Under the pieces are notes generated by a model. That model was given only the letters and a program-made list of their open reading frames with translations, did not search any database and was not told the DNA's origin. A DNA stretch of 64,000 bases from an uncultured Microbacterium sp. (GTDB lineage: Bacteria; Actinomycetota; Actinomycetes; Actinomycetales; Microbacteriaceae), in assembly GCF_937927635.1 (NCBI RefSeq), contig NZ_CALBRW010000016.1:124001-188000 (forward strand). Reading direction: 5' to 3'. The translations under genes and the position numbers were made by a program. Below are positions 51,660 through 60,626 of the stretch, in pieces (within the stretch, counting starts at the first letter, position 1; every line of letters begins with the position of its first letter).

Positions 51660-53474
51660 TCAGTTCGGCACCACCACGCACCGGTACCGCGCCCGGGTCA
51701 GCCCGACGTACAGCAGGTCGAACCAGTCCAGGCCCTCGCCGCGCACGAAGTCCATCGCATCGTCGCCGATGTCGGTGAGGATCACGGCCTCGGCGTCCAG
51801 GCCCTTGTACTTGAAGATCGAGCCCCAGCGCACCCGCCCCGCCGGCGCCTTCGGCCGTGCGGGAGCAGCCCGGGGAACCACCGCAGTCGCTGGCGCCTCG
51901 ACAAGATCCACCCGCCCGAGGTCCACAGACGCAATGTCGTCCGTCACCCGAAGCCGGTCGCGCAGCCAGCGTTCCTCCTTGGTGAAGTTCTCCGCAGCCA
52001 GCAGCCGGCCGACCAGCGAACGGTGCCCTCCGAACGGGCTGAGGATCACGATGTCGTGCGCCTGGTGGTTCTCCAGCAGCTCGCGCAGCGCCTCGGCGAG
52101 AGCGTGCGACGCATCACCGGCACCCGAAACCCTCTTGATCTCGAGCGCCCCCTCGATCGTCGACGTCGTCCGGTGCCCTCGGTATCCGAACTTGCGCGAC
52201 AGCAGCTCCTCGGCCGAGCGGGTCAGCCCGCTCACCTGCCGCAGTCCGCGACGCAGCCCGACGTGCACCAGGTCCGGGATGCGCTCACGCAGAATGCCGT
52301 ACGGGTCGACGTGCGCGTCGGCGGGCCGCAGGATCTGCTGGTGCGAGTCGCCCGCGAAAGCCAGCTTGACATTCGCAATGGGCCCCGAAGCGAGCGCGAA
52401 CAGCAGGTCGAGCACGGCGGGGAAGCCTGCGATGTCCTGGAACTCATCGACACAGATCGCGTCATAGGCGCCGATCGAGGGATCCGCCTGCACGGCTGCC
52501 AGGGCGAGGGCGGGCAGCTCTTCCCAGTACCACTCGCGTCCGGCATCCGCGGGGTTCTCGTCGAGTCCTGCCAGCCGCAGCATGAGCGAGTTGAGGTCAG
52601 CGACGACGATGTCGCGCTGGGCGCGGAGCATGTCGCGCAGTTCGTCGGCCATGAGCACGTTCCAGCAGACGACGAGGGTGCGGTGGCCGCCGCGCCAGCG
52701 CTTGGCGAGCTGCGCTATCAGGTAGCTCTTGCCGGTGCCGGCCGGGCCGTCGAAGTAGATGTGGTCGTTGCGCTCGATCATGTCGAGCACGCGGGCCTGG
52801 CTCTTGAGCAGGTGGCGCTCGTCGTCGAGGCGCTCGAGTTTGCGGTCGGCGAGGGTGCGTCCGCCGGCGAAGTCGCCCAGCAGAGCGGATGCTATCGCCT
52901 CGGTGTGCTCGGCGGTCATGACCGACGGATCGTGCTCGACGCTGTCGATGGCCGAGTACCAGCCGTCGTGCTCGTCGAGCAGGTGGCCCAACGCCTTGAT
53001 CGGATGCTGCAGATCACCGCGCCACGCTAGTTCCCACTCGAAGAACTGCATGTCGCCCGGGGTGGCGTTGTGGAACTGGTGCCGCTCGAGCGACGTGAAC
53101 CAGACCAGGCGCGCGATCGGCTCGCTGCCGGTGAGGATCTCCCGGTGCTTCAGGTAGCCGCGCAGGCTGCGGATACTGCCGTCCAGCTGCGCGAACGGGC
53201 TCTTGCCCGGGTTCGGCACGCGATCGAGCCGCCATTCGCCGTCCTTGTACTCCACGTACTCCGGGCTCTTCGCCTCGACCACGACGATCCCACGCCCAGG
53301 GACAAGCACGATGAAGTCGGCCTCACCCTGGAACTGCGCCGCGTGCCGCCGGATCTCCAGGCTGTGCAGCACGATCCAGTCGTCGGCGTCATGCGCCCCC
53401 GCGAACGCGTCGAAGATGCGCTTCTCAGACGTGTTGGCGCCGGCACGCGGGCGGGCGGGGATCATGCGGGTCAT
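51660..53474 (-). CDS. NERD nuclease-UvrD-type helicase fusion
   Basis: Protein of 604 residues. The N-terminal NERD nuclease-related domain shows EADFIVLVPGRGIVVVEAKS, with E-x-K in VVEAKS as the likely metal site. A superfamily 1 helicase follows with Walker A FDGPAGTGKSYLIAQLAKRW at about 243, VDEFQD Walker B, AFAGDSHQQI and the end LDWFDLLYVGLTRARYR. Similar nuclease-helicase fusions act in phage defence (Nhi-like). The small winged-helix gene at 53486 lies just upstream. Confidence 0.88.
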   Translation of the reverse strand: MTRMIPARPRAGANTSEKRIFDAFAGAHDADDWIVLHSLEIRRHAAQFQGEADFIVLVPGRGIVVVEAKSPEYVEYKDGEWRLDRVPNPGKSPFAQLDGSIRSLRGYLKHREILTGSEPIARLVWFTSLERHQFHNATPGDMQFFEWELAWRGDLQHPIKALGHLLDEHDGWYSAIDSVEHDPSVMTAEHTEAIASALLGDFAGGRTLADRKLERLDDERHLLKSQARVLDMIERNDHIYFDGPAGTGKSYLIAQLAKRWRGGHRTLVVCWNVLMADELRDMLRAQRDIVVADLNSLMLRLAGLDENPADAGREWYWEELPALALAAVQADPSIGAYDAICVDEFQDIAGFPAVLDLLFALASGPIANVKLAFAGDSHQQILRPADAHVDPYGILRERIPDLVHVGLRRGLRQVSGLTRSAEELLSRKFGYRGHRTTSTIEGALEIKRVSGAGDASHALAEALRELLENHQAHDIVILSPFGGHRSLVGRLLAAENFTKEERWLRDRLRVTDDIASVDLGRVDLVEAPATAVVPRAAPARPKAPAGRVRWGSIFKYKGLDAEAVILTDIGDDAMDFVRGEGLDWFDLLYVGLTRARYRCVVVPN

Positions 53475-53485
53475 GGCCGGCGATA

Positions 53486-53779
53486 CTACATACGGCCGTG
53501 GGTCTTGATCAGGTCAACCGCGATTGATTTTCCCGTATCCGACAGGGTCCACAACTTGGTTCTGCTTCCACCGACGGCGACCAGCAGGTCCGTGTCACGA
53601 AGGTACTGGGCGGCCCATCTGACGTCATACTGCCACGTGTAGAACAGGTCACCGGACGCCCGCAGATCATTCTCGTGCAGCTGCCAAATGCGTTGGCTGA
53701 CCTGAACGATTGTGCCCTCGCCGCCCAGCTGCCTCAGAGCCTCCACGACCCAAATCCGCAGGTCTCCCCGTTCCGCCAT
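53486..53779 (-). CDS. Winged-helix protein, restriction-associated type
   Basis: A 97-residue winged-helix protein resembling Mrr N-terminal-type domains: MAERGDLRIWVVEALRQLGG, VSQRIWQLHENDLRASGDLF, YTWQYDVRWAAQYLRDTDLL. It lies 11 bases upstream of the NERD-helicase gene in the same direction, and may deliver it to DNA or regulate it. Confidence 0.8.
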   Translation of the reverse strand: MAERGDLRIWVVEALRQLGGEGTIVQVSQRIWQLHENDLRASGDLFYTWQYDVRWAAQYLRDTDLLVAVGGSRTKLWTLSDTGKSIAVDLIKTHGRM

Positions 53780-53882
53780 GGCTTCAACCTAGCCGACACC
53801 TATCCCCGATGAGGAGCTTGCCGCGCGTGGCTCGCCAGGTCAGCTCGCAACACCTACCGCAGACGCATGCCATGCTGGCCTC

Positions 53883-54539
53883 ATGATCCCTCGGTATAGC
53901 GTCGACATCGATCCGCGGCTCCCTTCCGAAGCGACATTCTGGATGCCAAACGTCGAGGAGCTCGCCGAGGAAGATCAGTTGGGCGACTTTCATGATGCGT
54001 GGCTCATCGAAACCGACCTCGATGAGGCCACCGTTGTGATAGCCGCCGAATTGGAAGCAGTGACATATGTAGACGGGCACTCCGCCAACGCGGAGGAGTT
54101 CGATGAGCTGGCGGATCAGATCGAGTTCGAGCAGCCCGACGTTCCCTCGGATGAGGCCCCGGACTTCTTCACGTCGACAGAAGCCTGGCCGGGGGTCGAA
54201 GGACTCGAGCTAGGTGTTGCAGGCATCTCCTATGCGCTGAATGCGATCGGTATCATCACTGCGGCGAGCTGCCGAGGACACGATGCGGAGCACCGTCGAT
54301 GGTCCGAGTATCCCGTGGTGATCTTCGCCGGAGATAGACGACGTGCGCAGATCGTTCAGCGGTTGGCAATGCAAACAAGCTGCGGTTTCGAAGTAGGCGA
54401 GGACAGATCGCAATTTCTTACGTTGTACGCAGCCTCAGTCACTGGCCTCATGGCACTCGCCCAACAGATCATCGATCACGCTGACGAATTCGTCGCGCAG
54501 GATCCGAACCAAGCTCAGACGGCTCGAGGCAGATTATGA
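53883..54539 (+). CDS. Hypothetical partner of the GHKL-HEPN ATPase
   Basis: Protein of 218 residues without a recognised family. It is acidic in the N-terminal half (MPNVEELAEEDQLGDFHDAW), with SYALNAIGIITAASCRGHDA and PVVIFAGDRRRAQIVQRLAM in the C-terminal half. The stop overlaps the ATPase start by 4 bases (ATGA), so the two make an operon and probably a complex or TA-like pair. Confidence 0.75.
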   Translation: MIPRYSVDIDPRLPSEATFWMPNVEELAEEDQLGDFHDAWLIETDLDEATVVIAAELEAVTYVDGHSANAEEFDELADQIEFEQPDVPSDEAPDFFTSTEAWPGVEGLELGVAGISYALNAIGIITAASCRGHDAEHRRWSEYPVVIFAGDRRRAQIVQRLAMQTSCGFEVGEDRSQFLTLYAASVTGLMALAQQIIDHADEFVAQDPNQAQTARGRL

Positions 54540-56188
54540 CTGACTTGAAACTGACGTTCGACCCGATGACAATCGAACATCTCGGATTCAAGATGTACTC
54601 GCACCTGCCGAACGCTGTTGCCGAACTGATCGCGAACTCATACGACGCGGATGCCACTGAAGTCAGCGTGATCATTGCAGACGACGGACGCTCGATCTCC
54701 GTGAACGATAACGGCCACGGCATGTCAATCGACGAGATCCAGAACAACTATCTCCGCATAGGCCGGAACCGGCGCGCATCGGGCACGGGTGATCTCTCGG
54801 AGTCGGGGCGACGGAAAGTCGCCGGCAGAAAGGGGCTGGGCAAGCTCTCCGTTTTCGGAATCGGCAACACCATCGTCATCGAATCGAAAAGAGAGGGCTC
54901 AGCGCAATCGACCAAGGTCACCATGGTGTGGGATGACATCAGAGCTGCGGCCGATGCCGAGTACCGCCCAAACGTGGACATGCTCGACACAGACAGCGCC
55001 GCACACTTCACACGTATCCACGTCTCGGATCTGAGCAGGAAAAGCGAGATCAATCCCCAGCTACTCGCTGAACAGCTGTCCCGCCTGTTCAACTACGCCG
55101 ACGACGACTTCCACCTCGACGTCCGTCGCGGAAGCGACCACATCACAGTAGACCGCCGCCTCCGCTACTCATCATTCGGAACGGAAGCAACGTGGGAAGT
55201 TCCCACAGACTTCCCGAAGTCGAGTAGCAACGCGGTCGGCTTCCTTGTCACGGGTGAGATCTTCGCGTCCAAGCGACCGTTGCCGCCACATCTTCGGGGC
55301 ATCACGCTCTATGTCCGCGGGCGTATGGCGAACGAACCCGAGTTCTTCGGCGTACCGGACTCGTCGCAGGCGTACGCCTACTTGACTGGGTATCTTGACG
55401 CCGATGATCTGGATACTGTCACAGACGTCATCTCGACCGACCGCCGGTCAGTCAGCTGGGAATCCGAGTGGACTGCTGAGTTACAAGCGCACTTGGCCGC
55501 GATCGTCCGCGAGGCCGCGGCAAAGCGGCGTGCCCTGCGAGAGCGGGAGAACAAGAAGAAGGTTCAAACGGCCGCCGGCGTTGATATCGAAGCATGGACA
55601 TCCTCGATCCAGGGCAGAGAATCTGCTGCGGTCAAGCGCGTACTCGAGACCCTGACGTCACCAGACAACGAGATCGAAGACGACGACCGCAAAGAGATCG
55701 TCGACAGCCTCCGCGAGATTGCTCCTGACTACGCCGACTTGCACTGGCGAGCACTGCACGAATCGATCCAGGAGGCGGCGGAGCAAGAGTACAAGTCCGG
55801 CAACTACCACCACGCAGTAGTCGAGGCAATAAAGCGTTACGTACGAGACGTCCGCTCAGCCTCCGGAGTCTCTGCCGATATGGACGAGCTGGCGGTACTT
55901 CAGAGCTCATTCTCGACGGGTGGAAGCGGTACGCCGCGAGTCGACGTAGTCGCTCCCTACATGAGCTTCAGTCTCTCACCCCGAACTCAGAAGAATATCC
56001 GTGACGCTCAAAAGACCCTTTCAGAAGCGGCCTGGACTGGCTTCCGAAACCTTATCCAACATGAGGGGGTCCGCGACCTGCTCCAGAGTGGCGTCTTCAC
56101 TTACCAAGACTGCCTCGATGCGTTGAGCCTGATCTCACACCTGCGCCGTCGCGTAGGCGCCATTGAGTCAGCGACCACCGACACTTAG
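54536..56188 (+). CDS. GHKL ATPase with C-terminal HEPN-like (TIGR02391) domain
   Basis: Protein of 550 residues. The GHKL (Hsp90/MORC-like) ATPase domain has AVAELIANSYDADATEVSVI (N box), DNGHGM (G1) and GRKGLGKLSVFGIGN (G2). The C-terminal part matches the TIGR02391 (Ymh) group: SGNYHHAVVEAIKRYVRDVR and AAWTGFRNLIQHEG. Residues Arg504 and His509 in RNLIQH fit the HEPN RNase motif Rx4H. The likely mechanism is ATP-gated RNase activity. The gene converges with dcm and overlaps its end by 4 bases. Confidence 0.82.
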   Translation: MTDLKLTFDPMTIEHLGFKMYSHLPNAVAELIANSYDADATEVSVIIADDGRSISVNDNGHGMSIDEIQNNYLRIGRNRRASGTGDLSESGRRKVAGRKGLGKLSVFGIGNTIVIESKREGSAQSTKVTMVWDDIRAAADAEYRPNVDMLDTDSAAHFTRIHVSDLSRKSEINPQLLAEQLSRLFNYADDDFHLDVRRGSDHITVDRRLRYSSFGTEATWEVPTDFPKSSSNAVGFLVTGEIFASKRPLPPHLRGITLYVRGRMANEPEFFGVPDSSQAYAYLTGYLDADDLDTVTDVISTDRRSVSWESEWTAELQAHLAAIVREAAAKRRALRERENKKKVQTAAGVDIEAWTSSIQGRESAAVKRVLETLTSPDNEIEDDDRKEIVDSLREIAPDYADLHWRALHESIQEAAEQEYKSGNYHHAVVEAIKRYVRDVRSASGVSADMDELAVLQSSFSTGGSGTPRVDVVAPYMSFSLSPRTQKNIRDAQKTLSEAAWTGFRNLIQHEGVRDLLQSGVFTYQDCLDALSLISHLRRRVGAIESATTDT

Positions 56189-57336
56189 AGGAAGTCGAGC
56201 AGTAGCTCAGCAATCGCCCTCCCAAGCGGAATCGGAACCGCGTTGCCAATCTGCCGTGCGATTGCTGTCTTGGATCCAACGAACTTATGCTCAGGAGGAA
56301 AACCCTGGAGTACGGCTGCTTCGTAGTGAGTGATGGCACGGTCTTCGACGGGGTGGAGGTAGCGTCCCTTCTCCGGCTTGAAGAACTCCGTTCGAATCGT
56401 CACTGACGGCTTGTCCCAGGACAGACGGCCCATCACATCGGCAGAGCCCGTCGTGTGTTCGATCCAGCATTTCGGGAGCAAGTCGGGCCGCTTCCGCGCC
56501 AAGTCAAAGCGGTTCCCTCCCGGATCGATTTCCTTGAACCTGTCCTTCGAAAGCTGCGTGTACCTGCGCCCGAGATGCAAGTCCTTGCGAGTGAACGGAC
56601 CGGCAAGCTCCTTGCCATCCACCTCAACATGGCGCTCCGACGGCAGATCGATCCCATCCGGCTTGGCAGGGACCTCTGCCTCTTCGAACGCATCTCGCAC
56701 AGACCGATGTTTTCCGACATGGGTCGGCTCGGGCCACCCCGGGAACGGTAGCGTCCGCAGGTGCCCGATGATGACGGTGCGCTTCCGCGCCTGTGGCGCT
56801 CCATAATCAGCGGCGTTCAGCACACGATGTTGGAAGGTATAGTGCTGAAGCTGACCGCCCTCCTCCGTTTCTCTCTTGAAGAGTCCGTACTGCGGGGAGG
56901 AGGCAAACGCCGCGACGTTCTCCACCACGAAGTACTTCGGCTTGGCTTTAATGATCGTATCCATGTACTCGCGCCACAGGGCGTTCCGCTCGTCCTCCGC
57001 GTCACGCTTTCCGAGTGTGGAAAAGCCCTGGCAGGGCGGACCACCGACGATCAGATCGACCTGCGGTACTTGCTCCGTCTCGAGCCAGTCTTGAATGCTC
57101 CCAAAGAAGACGATGCCCTTGCCAAACGTAGCTTCGTAGGACGCTGCAGCAGCCGAGTCCCACTCGACCGCGCGCACAGTCCTGTAGCGGTCGGATGCAG
57201 CGTGAAACCCCGCAGTGAACCCTCCCGCCCCAGCGAAGAGATCAATCACTGTGATCTCCGTCGGCTGAACAGACTCACTTGAAACATTCGTGATCGCTGC
57301 ATCCAGTTGGCGAACTTTACTCTCCACCCTGTACAA
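56185..57336 (-). CDS. dcm: DNA cytosine-5 methyltransferase
   Basis: C5-methyltransferase of 383 residues. Motif I is VIDLFAGAGGFTAGFHAASD, motif IV is GGPPCQGFS with catalytic Cys102, motif VI is VVENVAAF, motif VIII is QARKRTVIIG, and motif X is QIGNAVPIPLGRAIAELLL. A TTG start at 57336 has GGAGG 8 bases upstream. No adjacent restriction endonuclease gene of a classic type is present; the target sequence is unknown. It lies downstream of the GHKL-sigma gene and probably protects host DNA. Confidence 0.94.
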   Translation of the reverse strand: MYRVESKVRQLDAAITNVSSESVQPTEITVIDLFAGAGGFTAGFHAASDRYRTVRAVEWDSAAAASYEATFGKGIVFFGSIQDWLETEQVPQVDLIVGGPPCQGFSTLGKRDAEDERNALWREYMDTIIKAKPKYFVVENVAAFASSPQYGLFKRETEEGGQLQHYTFQHRVLNAADYGAPQARKRTVIIGHLRTLPFPGWPEPTHVGKHRSVRDAFEEAEVPAKPDGIDLPSERHVEVDGKELAGPFTRKDLHLGRRYTQLSKDRFKEIDPGGNRFDLARKRPDLLPKCWIEHTTGSADVMGRLSWDKPSVTIRTEFFKPEKGRYLHPVEDRAITHYEAAVLQGFPPEHKFVGSKTAIARQIGNAVPIPLGRAIAELLLDFL

Positions 57337-57357
57337 CGTAGGTGCCTCCCTCCGCGT

Positions 57358-57383
57358 GTCCTAGCCGGCGCGCCGGCTAGGAC
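57358..57383. promoter_or_regulatory. 26-base perfect palindrome before dcm
   Basis: Arms GTCCTAGCCGGCG (57358-57370) and CGCCGGCTAGGAC (57371-57383) are perfect complements. It lies 22 bases upstream of the methyltransferase start, after the end of the GHKL-sigma gene. It may be a terminator, or an operator holding methylatable CG-rich sites (two GCCGGC motifs). Confidence 0.7.
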
Positions 57384-57431
57384 AGTATCCGTCCTGTCGC
57401 CGGCCTCTCAACGCCTAGTTCCTGCCCTCGT

Positions 57432-60077
57432 CTACACCTCCAGATAGTCCCGAAGGCTCTGAGACCGGCTCGGATGCCTGAGCTTCTTCATCGTCTCGGC
57501 TTCAATCTGCCGAATACGTTCCCTCGTAACTCCAAAAGTGTCACCGATCTGCTCCAACGTCTTCGGCTGTCCATCGCCGAGGCCAAACCGCATGCGGATG
57601 ACACTGGCCTCTCGCTCGCTGAAGGTGTCGAGAAGCTGCTCGAGCTGACGTTGCAACATCGTGAATTCCAACTGCGAATCGACAGGCACAGCCTCAACAT
57701 CCTGAAGAATGTCCTCCAACGGGAGCCACAGCCATGTGCCGCTGGGCATCTCAACCGCCTGCGGCGCATCCAACGACAGCAACGGTCGGTCCGCACGCAA
57801 TATGGTGCGAACTGCCTTGGTATCCACATCGATGGATGCCGCAGCTTCTGCCAGGCGCTCTGCACGGGTTCCGGTCGCTGCGTCCCATGCAGAGCGCAGC
57901 TTCGGGAGCTTCTCGATCACGTGCACGGGGAAGCGGATCAGTCGGCCCTTGTCCGCGACCGCACGAGTCACCGCCTGCCGGATCCACCATGTCGCATAAG
58001 TCGAGAATTTGTTCCCCTTGGCGTAGTCGAACTTCTGCACGGCGCGGATCAAGCCCAGATTTCCCTCCTGTATCAAGTCGATGAAATCAAGACCGTTGCC
58101 ACGGTAGGAGCGCGCTATCGAAATCACGAGACGCAGGTTGGCGTTGACCATGTGCCGTTGTGCCAGAGCACCACGGCGGACGAGTGTGATGTAGTCACGC
58201 CTCTCCTCTCGAGAAGGTATTGCTGACGGCCGTGCGCTGAGTGCAGCCTCGGCGAGGACTCCGATCTCGATCGCCATCGAAAGCTCGACCTCCTCCGCTG
58301 CCGTGAGCAGCGGAGTGCGCCGGGCGAGAATTCCATAGTCGTCCAAGACGCTCCGCACACGGACATCCGCAACGTGAGGATCGGCGAGCGGTTCGTACGG
58401 GTCAGCACCAGAGATCACCGCCGAGTAGATCTCGAACTCTTCGCGGGCGTCGTCGTCCTCGCTTTCGGCCTCGATCTCGACTCGGTGTGGATCCTCGTCG
58501 GGCGACTCATCTCTCGCTGTGCGAACCGGCCGGACGTGGACCTGCCGATCGGACGCGCGCGCCCCAGTCGCAGCCGCCGCATCCTGAATCTTCAAAGACC
58601 GGGCCAGCGCGGCTTGCATCGCATTCAGTCGGTCGACGGTCGACGCGCCAAGCCGCTCCTTCCCCACGTGCGACTCCAGAAGCATGAAGATGCTGGTCTT
58701 GATGAAGTCGAACCTGTCGGAATCGTCTTCCAGCACGGCCTGATGCTCGGCATTGAGGTGCACGATTCCGACACGCGGCTCGAACATGAACAGCTGCCCC
58801 AAGGGCATTGATTTCCACGCGAAGGAGAGTGCAACGCTGCCGTCGTCCTTCACACCGACCGTCTGCTCCATCACGGTTCGAAGCGCTGCGGGGACACCCT
58901 CACCGATGGACGCCACAGGCTGCGCGCTCATCACTCGCTGCCGCGAGTCGGACCACACTTCCCGCGCATCGTCCCAGAAAGAACGGAGAGTGCGGCCGCC
59001 CGTCACGGCGCCTTCCAGCGCCTGCAGCGCAGCCGGCCTGAGCACGACTCCACGCTTCTCAGGGTTGATCGACACAGCATCCAGCACGTCGTCGTTGAGG
59101 TCCATCACTACCCGGCACAACTGCAGATCCGCGGGCAGATCATTGCGGAGCCCCAACCAGCCGCTCGACTGAAGAAGTCGATCGTTGCGATACACGTAGA
59201 GTCCCTGGCTCTCGCGCCTGCTCCGCCCCAACGGCTTCGCCGCGGCGTCCTCTACACCCGGCGGAAGAATCACGCACGACGCCGTTATCGATGCGCCCGA
59301 CGGCAGTTCGGCCGCGAGGTCGACGGGATAGCCCGAAGCTCCCCAGCGAGTGAACCCGAACGGATCGATCGGCTTCACCTTGCGCGGTGCGCCGGTCTGC
59401 GAAGTGTCCTCGTCCATTTCGTCGAGCGTGATCGTCAGCCGACCATCGGCGACGAGCCTGTGGAAGGTCAGGCCGAGTTCATCCCGGACTTGGAGGATCA
59501 TCGACTCGACCCACCGGCGGCGATCCTGAACCGCAGTCGCGACAGATACCGCCTCAAGATGCGTCCACTCCACAACAGTCCCGGAATCGCTATCGAACCC
59601 GCGACGTCTCATCAGCACGTTGGCTGTCTCACTGTCGAATGCATCGGCCACGATGCCGTTCCCGGCCTGCTGTCTGTCGAGTCGCATTGCCGCGGCCGGG
59701 GAGAATCCGGTAGCCGAACACACAGTGAGAATCTGCGCCTGGCTGAACGACGCACCTTTGAGCCCCACGCCGAAATGTCCGAGCGAGGATTCGTCGTAGT
59801 CGTGCTTCCTCCCCAAGGACATTGCCGATTCCAGTTGCTCGGCTGTCATCCCGCATCCGTCGTCGATGATCCGGATGGCGCGCACAGTCGAGTGCTTTGT
59901 GACGAATCGGATGCCCACCTCACTCGCGCCGGCGTCGATGCTGTTGTCGATCAGATCGGCGAGCGCGGACGACAGCGTGTGCCCGCGGCCGATCGCATCA
60001 AGGATCGACGCATCCGGGCGCAGCTCTACTGATCGCAATGCCTGAGTCGGCATGTGTTCGTCAACGAACTCGCTCAT
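57432..60077 (-). CDS. GHKL (MORC/MutL-like) ATPase fused to a sigma-70 factor
   Basis: Protein of 881 residues from ATG 60077. Residues 1-570 hold a GHKL ATPase: SSALADLIDNSIDAGASEVG (N box), IIDDGCGM (G1), SLGHFGVGLKGASFSQAQ (G2). Residues 574-881 form a sigma-70 factor: region 1.2 (YGILARRTPLLTAAEEVELS), regions 2.1-2.4 (NLRLVISIARSYRGNGLDFI and KFSTYATWWIRQAVTRAVAD), region 3 and region 4 (ASVIRMRFGLGDGQ, TFGVTRERIRQIEAETMKKL). Regions 2 and 4 retain the promoter-recognising parts. GHKL-sigma fusion is very unusual; the role is inferred as linking DNA sensing to transcription. Confidence 0.95.
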   Translation of the reverse strand: MSEFVDEHMPTQALRSVELRPDASILDAIGRGHTLSSALADLIDNSIDAGASEVGIRFVTKHSTVRAIRIIDDGCGMTAEQLESAMSLGRKHDYDESSLGHFGVGLKGASFSQAQILTVCSATGFSPAAAMRLDRQQAGNGIVADAFDSETANVLMRRRGFDSDSGTVVEWTHLEAVSVATAVQDRRRWVESMILQVRDELGLTFHRLVADGRLTITLDEMDEDTSQTGAPRKVKPIDPFGFTRWGASGYPVDLAAELPSGASITASCVILPPGVEDAAAKPLGRSRRESQGLYVYRNDRLLQSSGWLGLRNDLPADLQLCRVVMDLNDDVLDAVSINPEKRGVVLRPAALQALEGAVTGGRTLRSFWDDAREVWSDSRQRVMSAQPVASIGEGVPAALRTVMEQTVGVKDDGSVALSFAWKSMPLGQLFMFEPRVGIVHLNAEHQAVLEDDSDRFDFIKTSIFMLLESHVGKERLGASTVDRLNAMQAALARSLKIQDAAAATGARASDRQVHVRPVRTARDESPDEDPHRVEIEAESEDDDAREEFEIYSAVISGADPYEPLADPHVADVRVRSVLDDYGILARRTPLLTAAEEVELSMAIEIGVLAEAALSARPSAIPSREERRDYITLVRRGALAQRHMVNANLRLVISIARSYRGNGLDFIDLIQEGNLGLIRAVQKFDYAKGNKFSTYATWWIRQAVTRAVADKGRLIRFPVHVIEKLPKLRSAWDAATGTRAERLAEAAASIDVDTKAVRTILRADRPLLSLDAPQAVEMPSGTWLWLPLEDILQDVEAVPVDSQLEFTMLQRQLEQLLDTFSEREASVIRMRFGLGDGQPKTLEQIGDTFGVTRERIRQIEAETMKKLRHPSRSQSLRDYLEV

Positions 60078-60224
60078 GCCTGTGATGGTAGCGAGGACCA
60101 TCGACATGGTGGTCGCCGCGGACTTCCTCGCCCGCCGTCGGGTCCATGCGATAGAAATGAACTACCCCCGGCCTGAGGGACCGCGACCACTGTGCGCGTG
60201 GGCCGCAAGAGTAGTGGAGTCGCT

Positions 60225-60581
60225 GTGCCCAAGAAGAAGCTCATCGAGATCTCACTGCCGCTTGAAGCGATCAACGCCCAGTCGGCGCAGGAGGAGTCGA
60301 TCCGCTATGGGCGCCCATCGACGCTGCACCTCTGGTGGGCGCGTCGGTCCCTCGCGACAGCCCGCGCCGTGACTCTACTCGTAGACGATCCGGGCGAGAA
60401 CGCCGACGAGTACCGCATGGAAGCCGAGGCGCAGAACCGTAACGGGCACCTGTACCCGAAAGTGGAGCTGGACGACGACACCGAGGCGAATGTCATCGCG
60501 TGGATCTGGGCGCACACCCTCGAGGCTCGTACTTCAGTTCTAGAGAGAAGGCTGAGCTGGATACCTGGGATCAGTAGTTGA
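60225..60581 (+). pseudogene. Remnant of a DUF1156 DNA methylase
   Basis: A 118-codon reading that starts exactly like DUF1156 proteins ([40 protein letters not shown]) and continues as [20 protein letters not shown] before it stops at 60581. Known DUF1156 proteins have hundreds of residues more, including the methylase part. So the gene is truncated by a deletion. It lies between the sigma-fusion gene and the PD-(D/E)XK gene and may mark a former larger system. Confidence 0.8.
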
Positions 60582-60626
60582 CCGCTGCAATACGCGACGA
60601 GACCGCGCGACAGGAGAGGGAGATGC

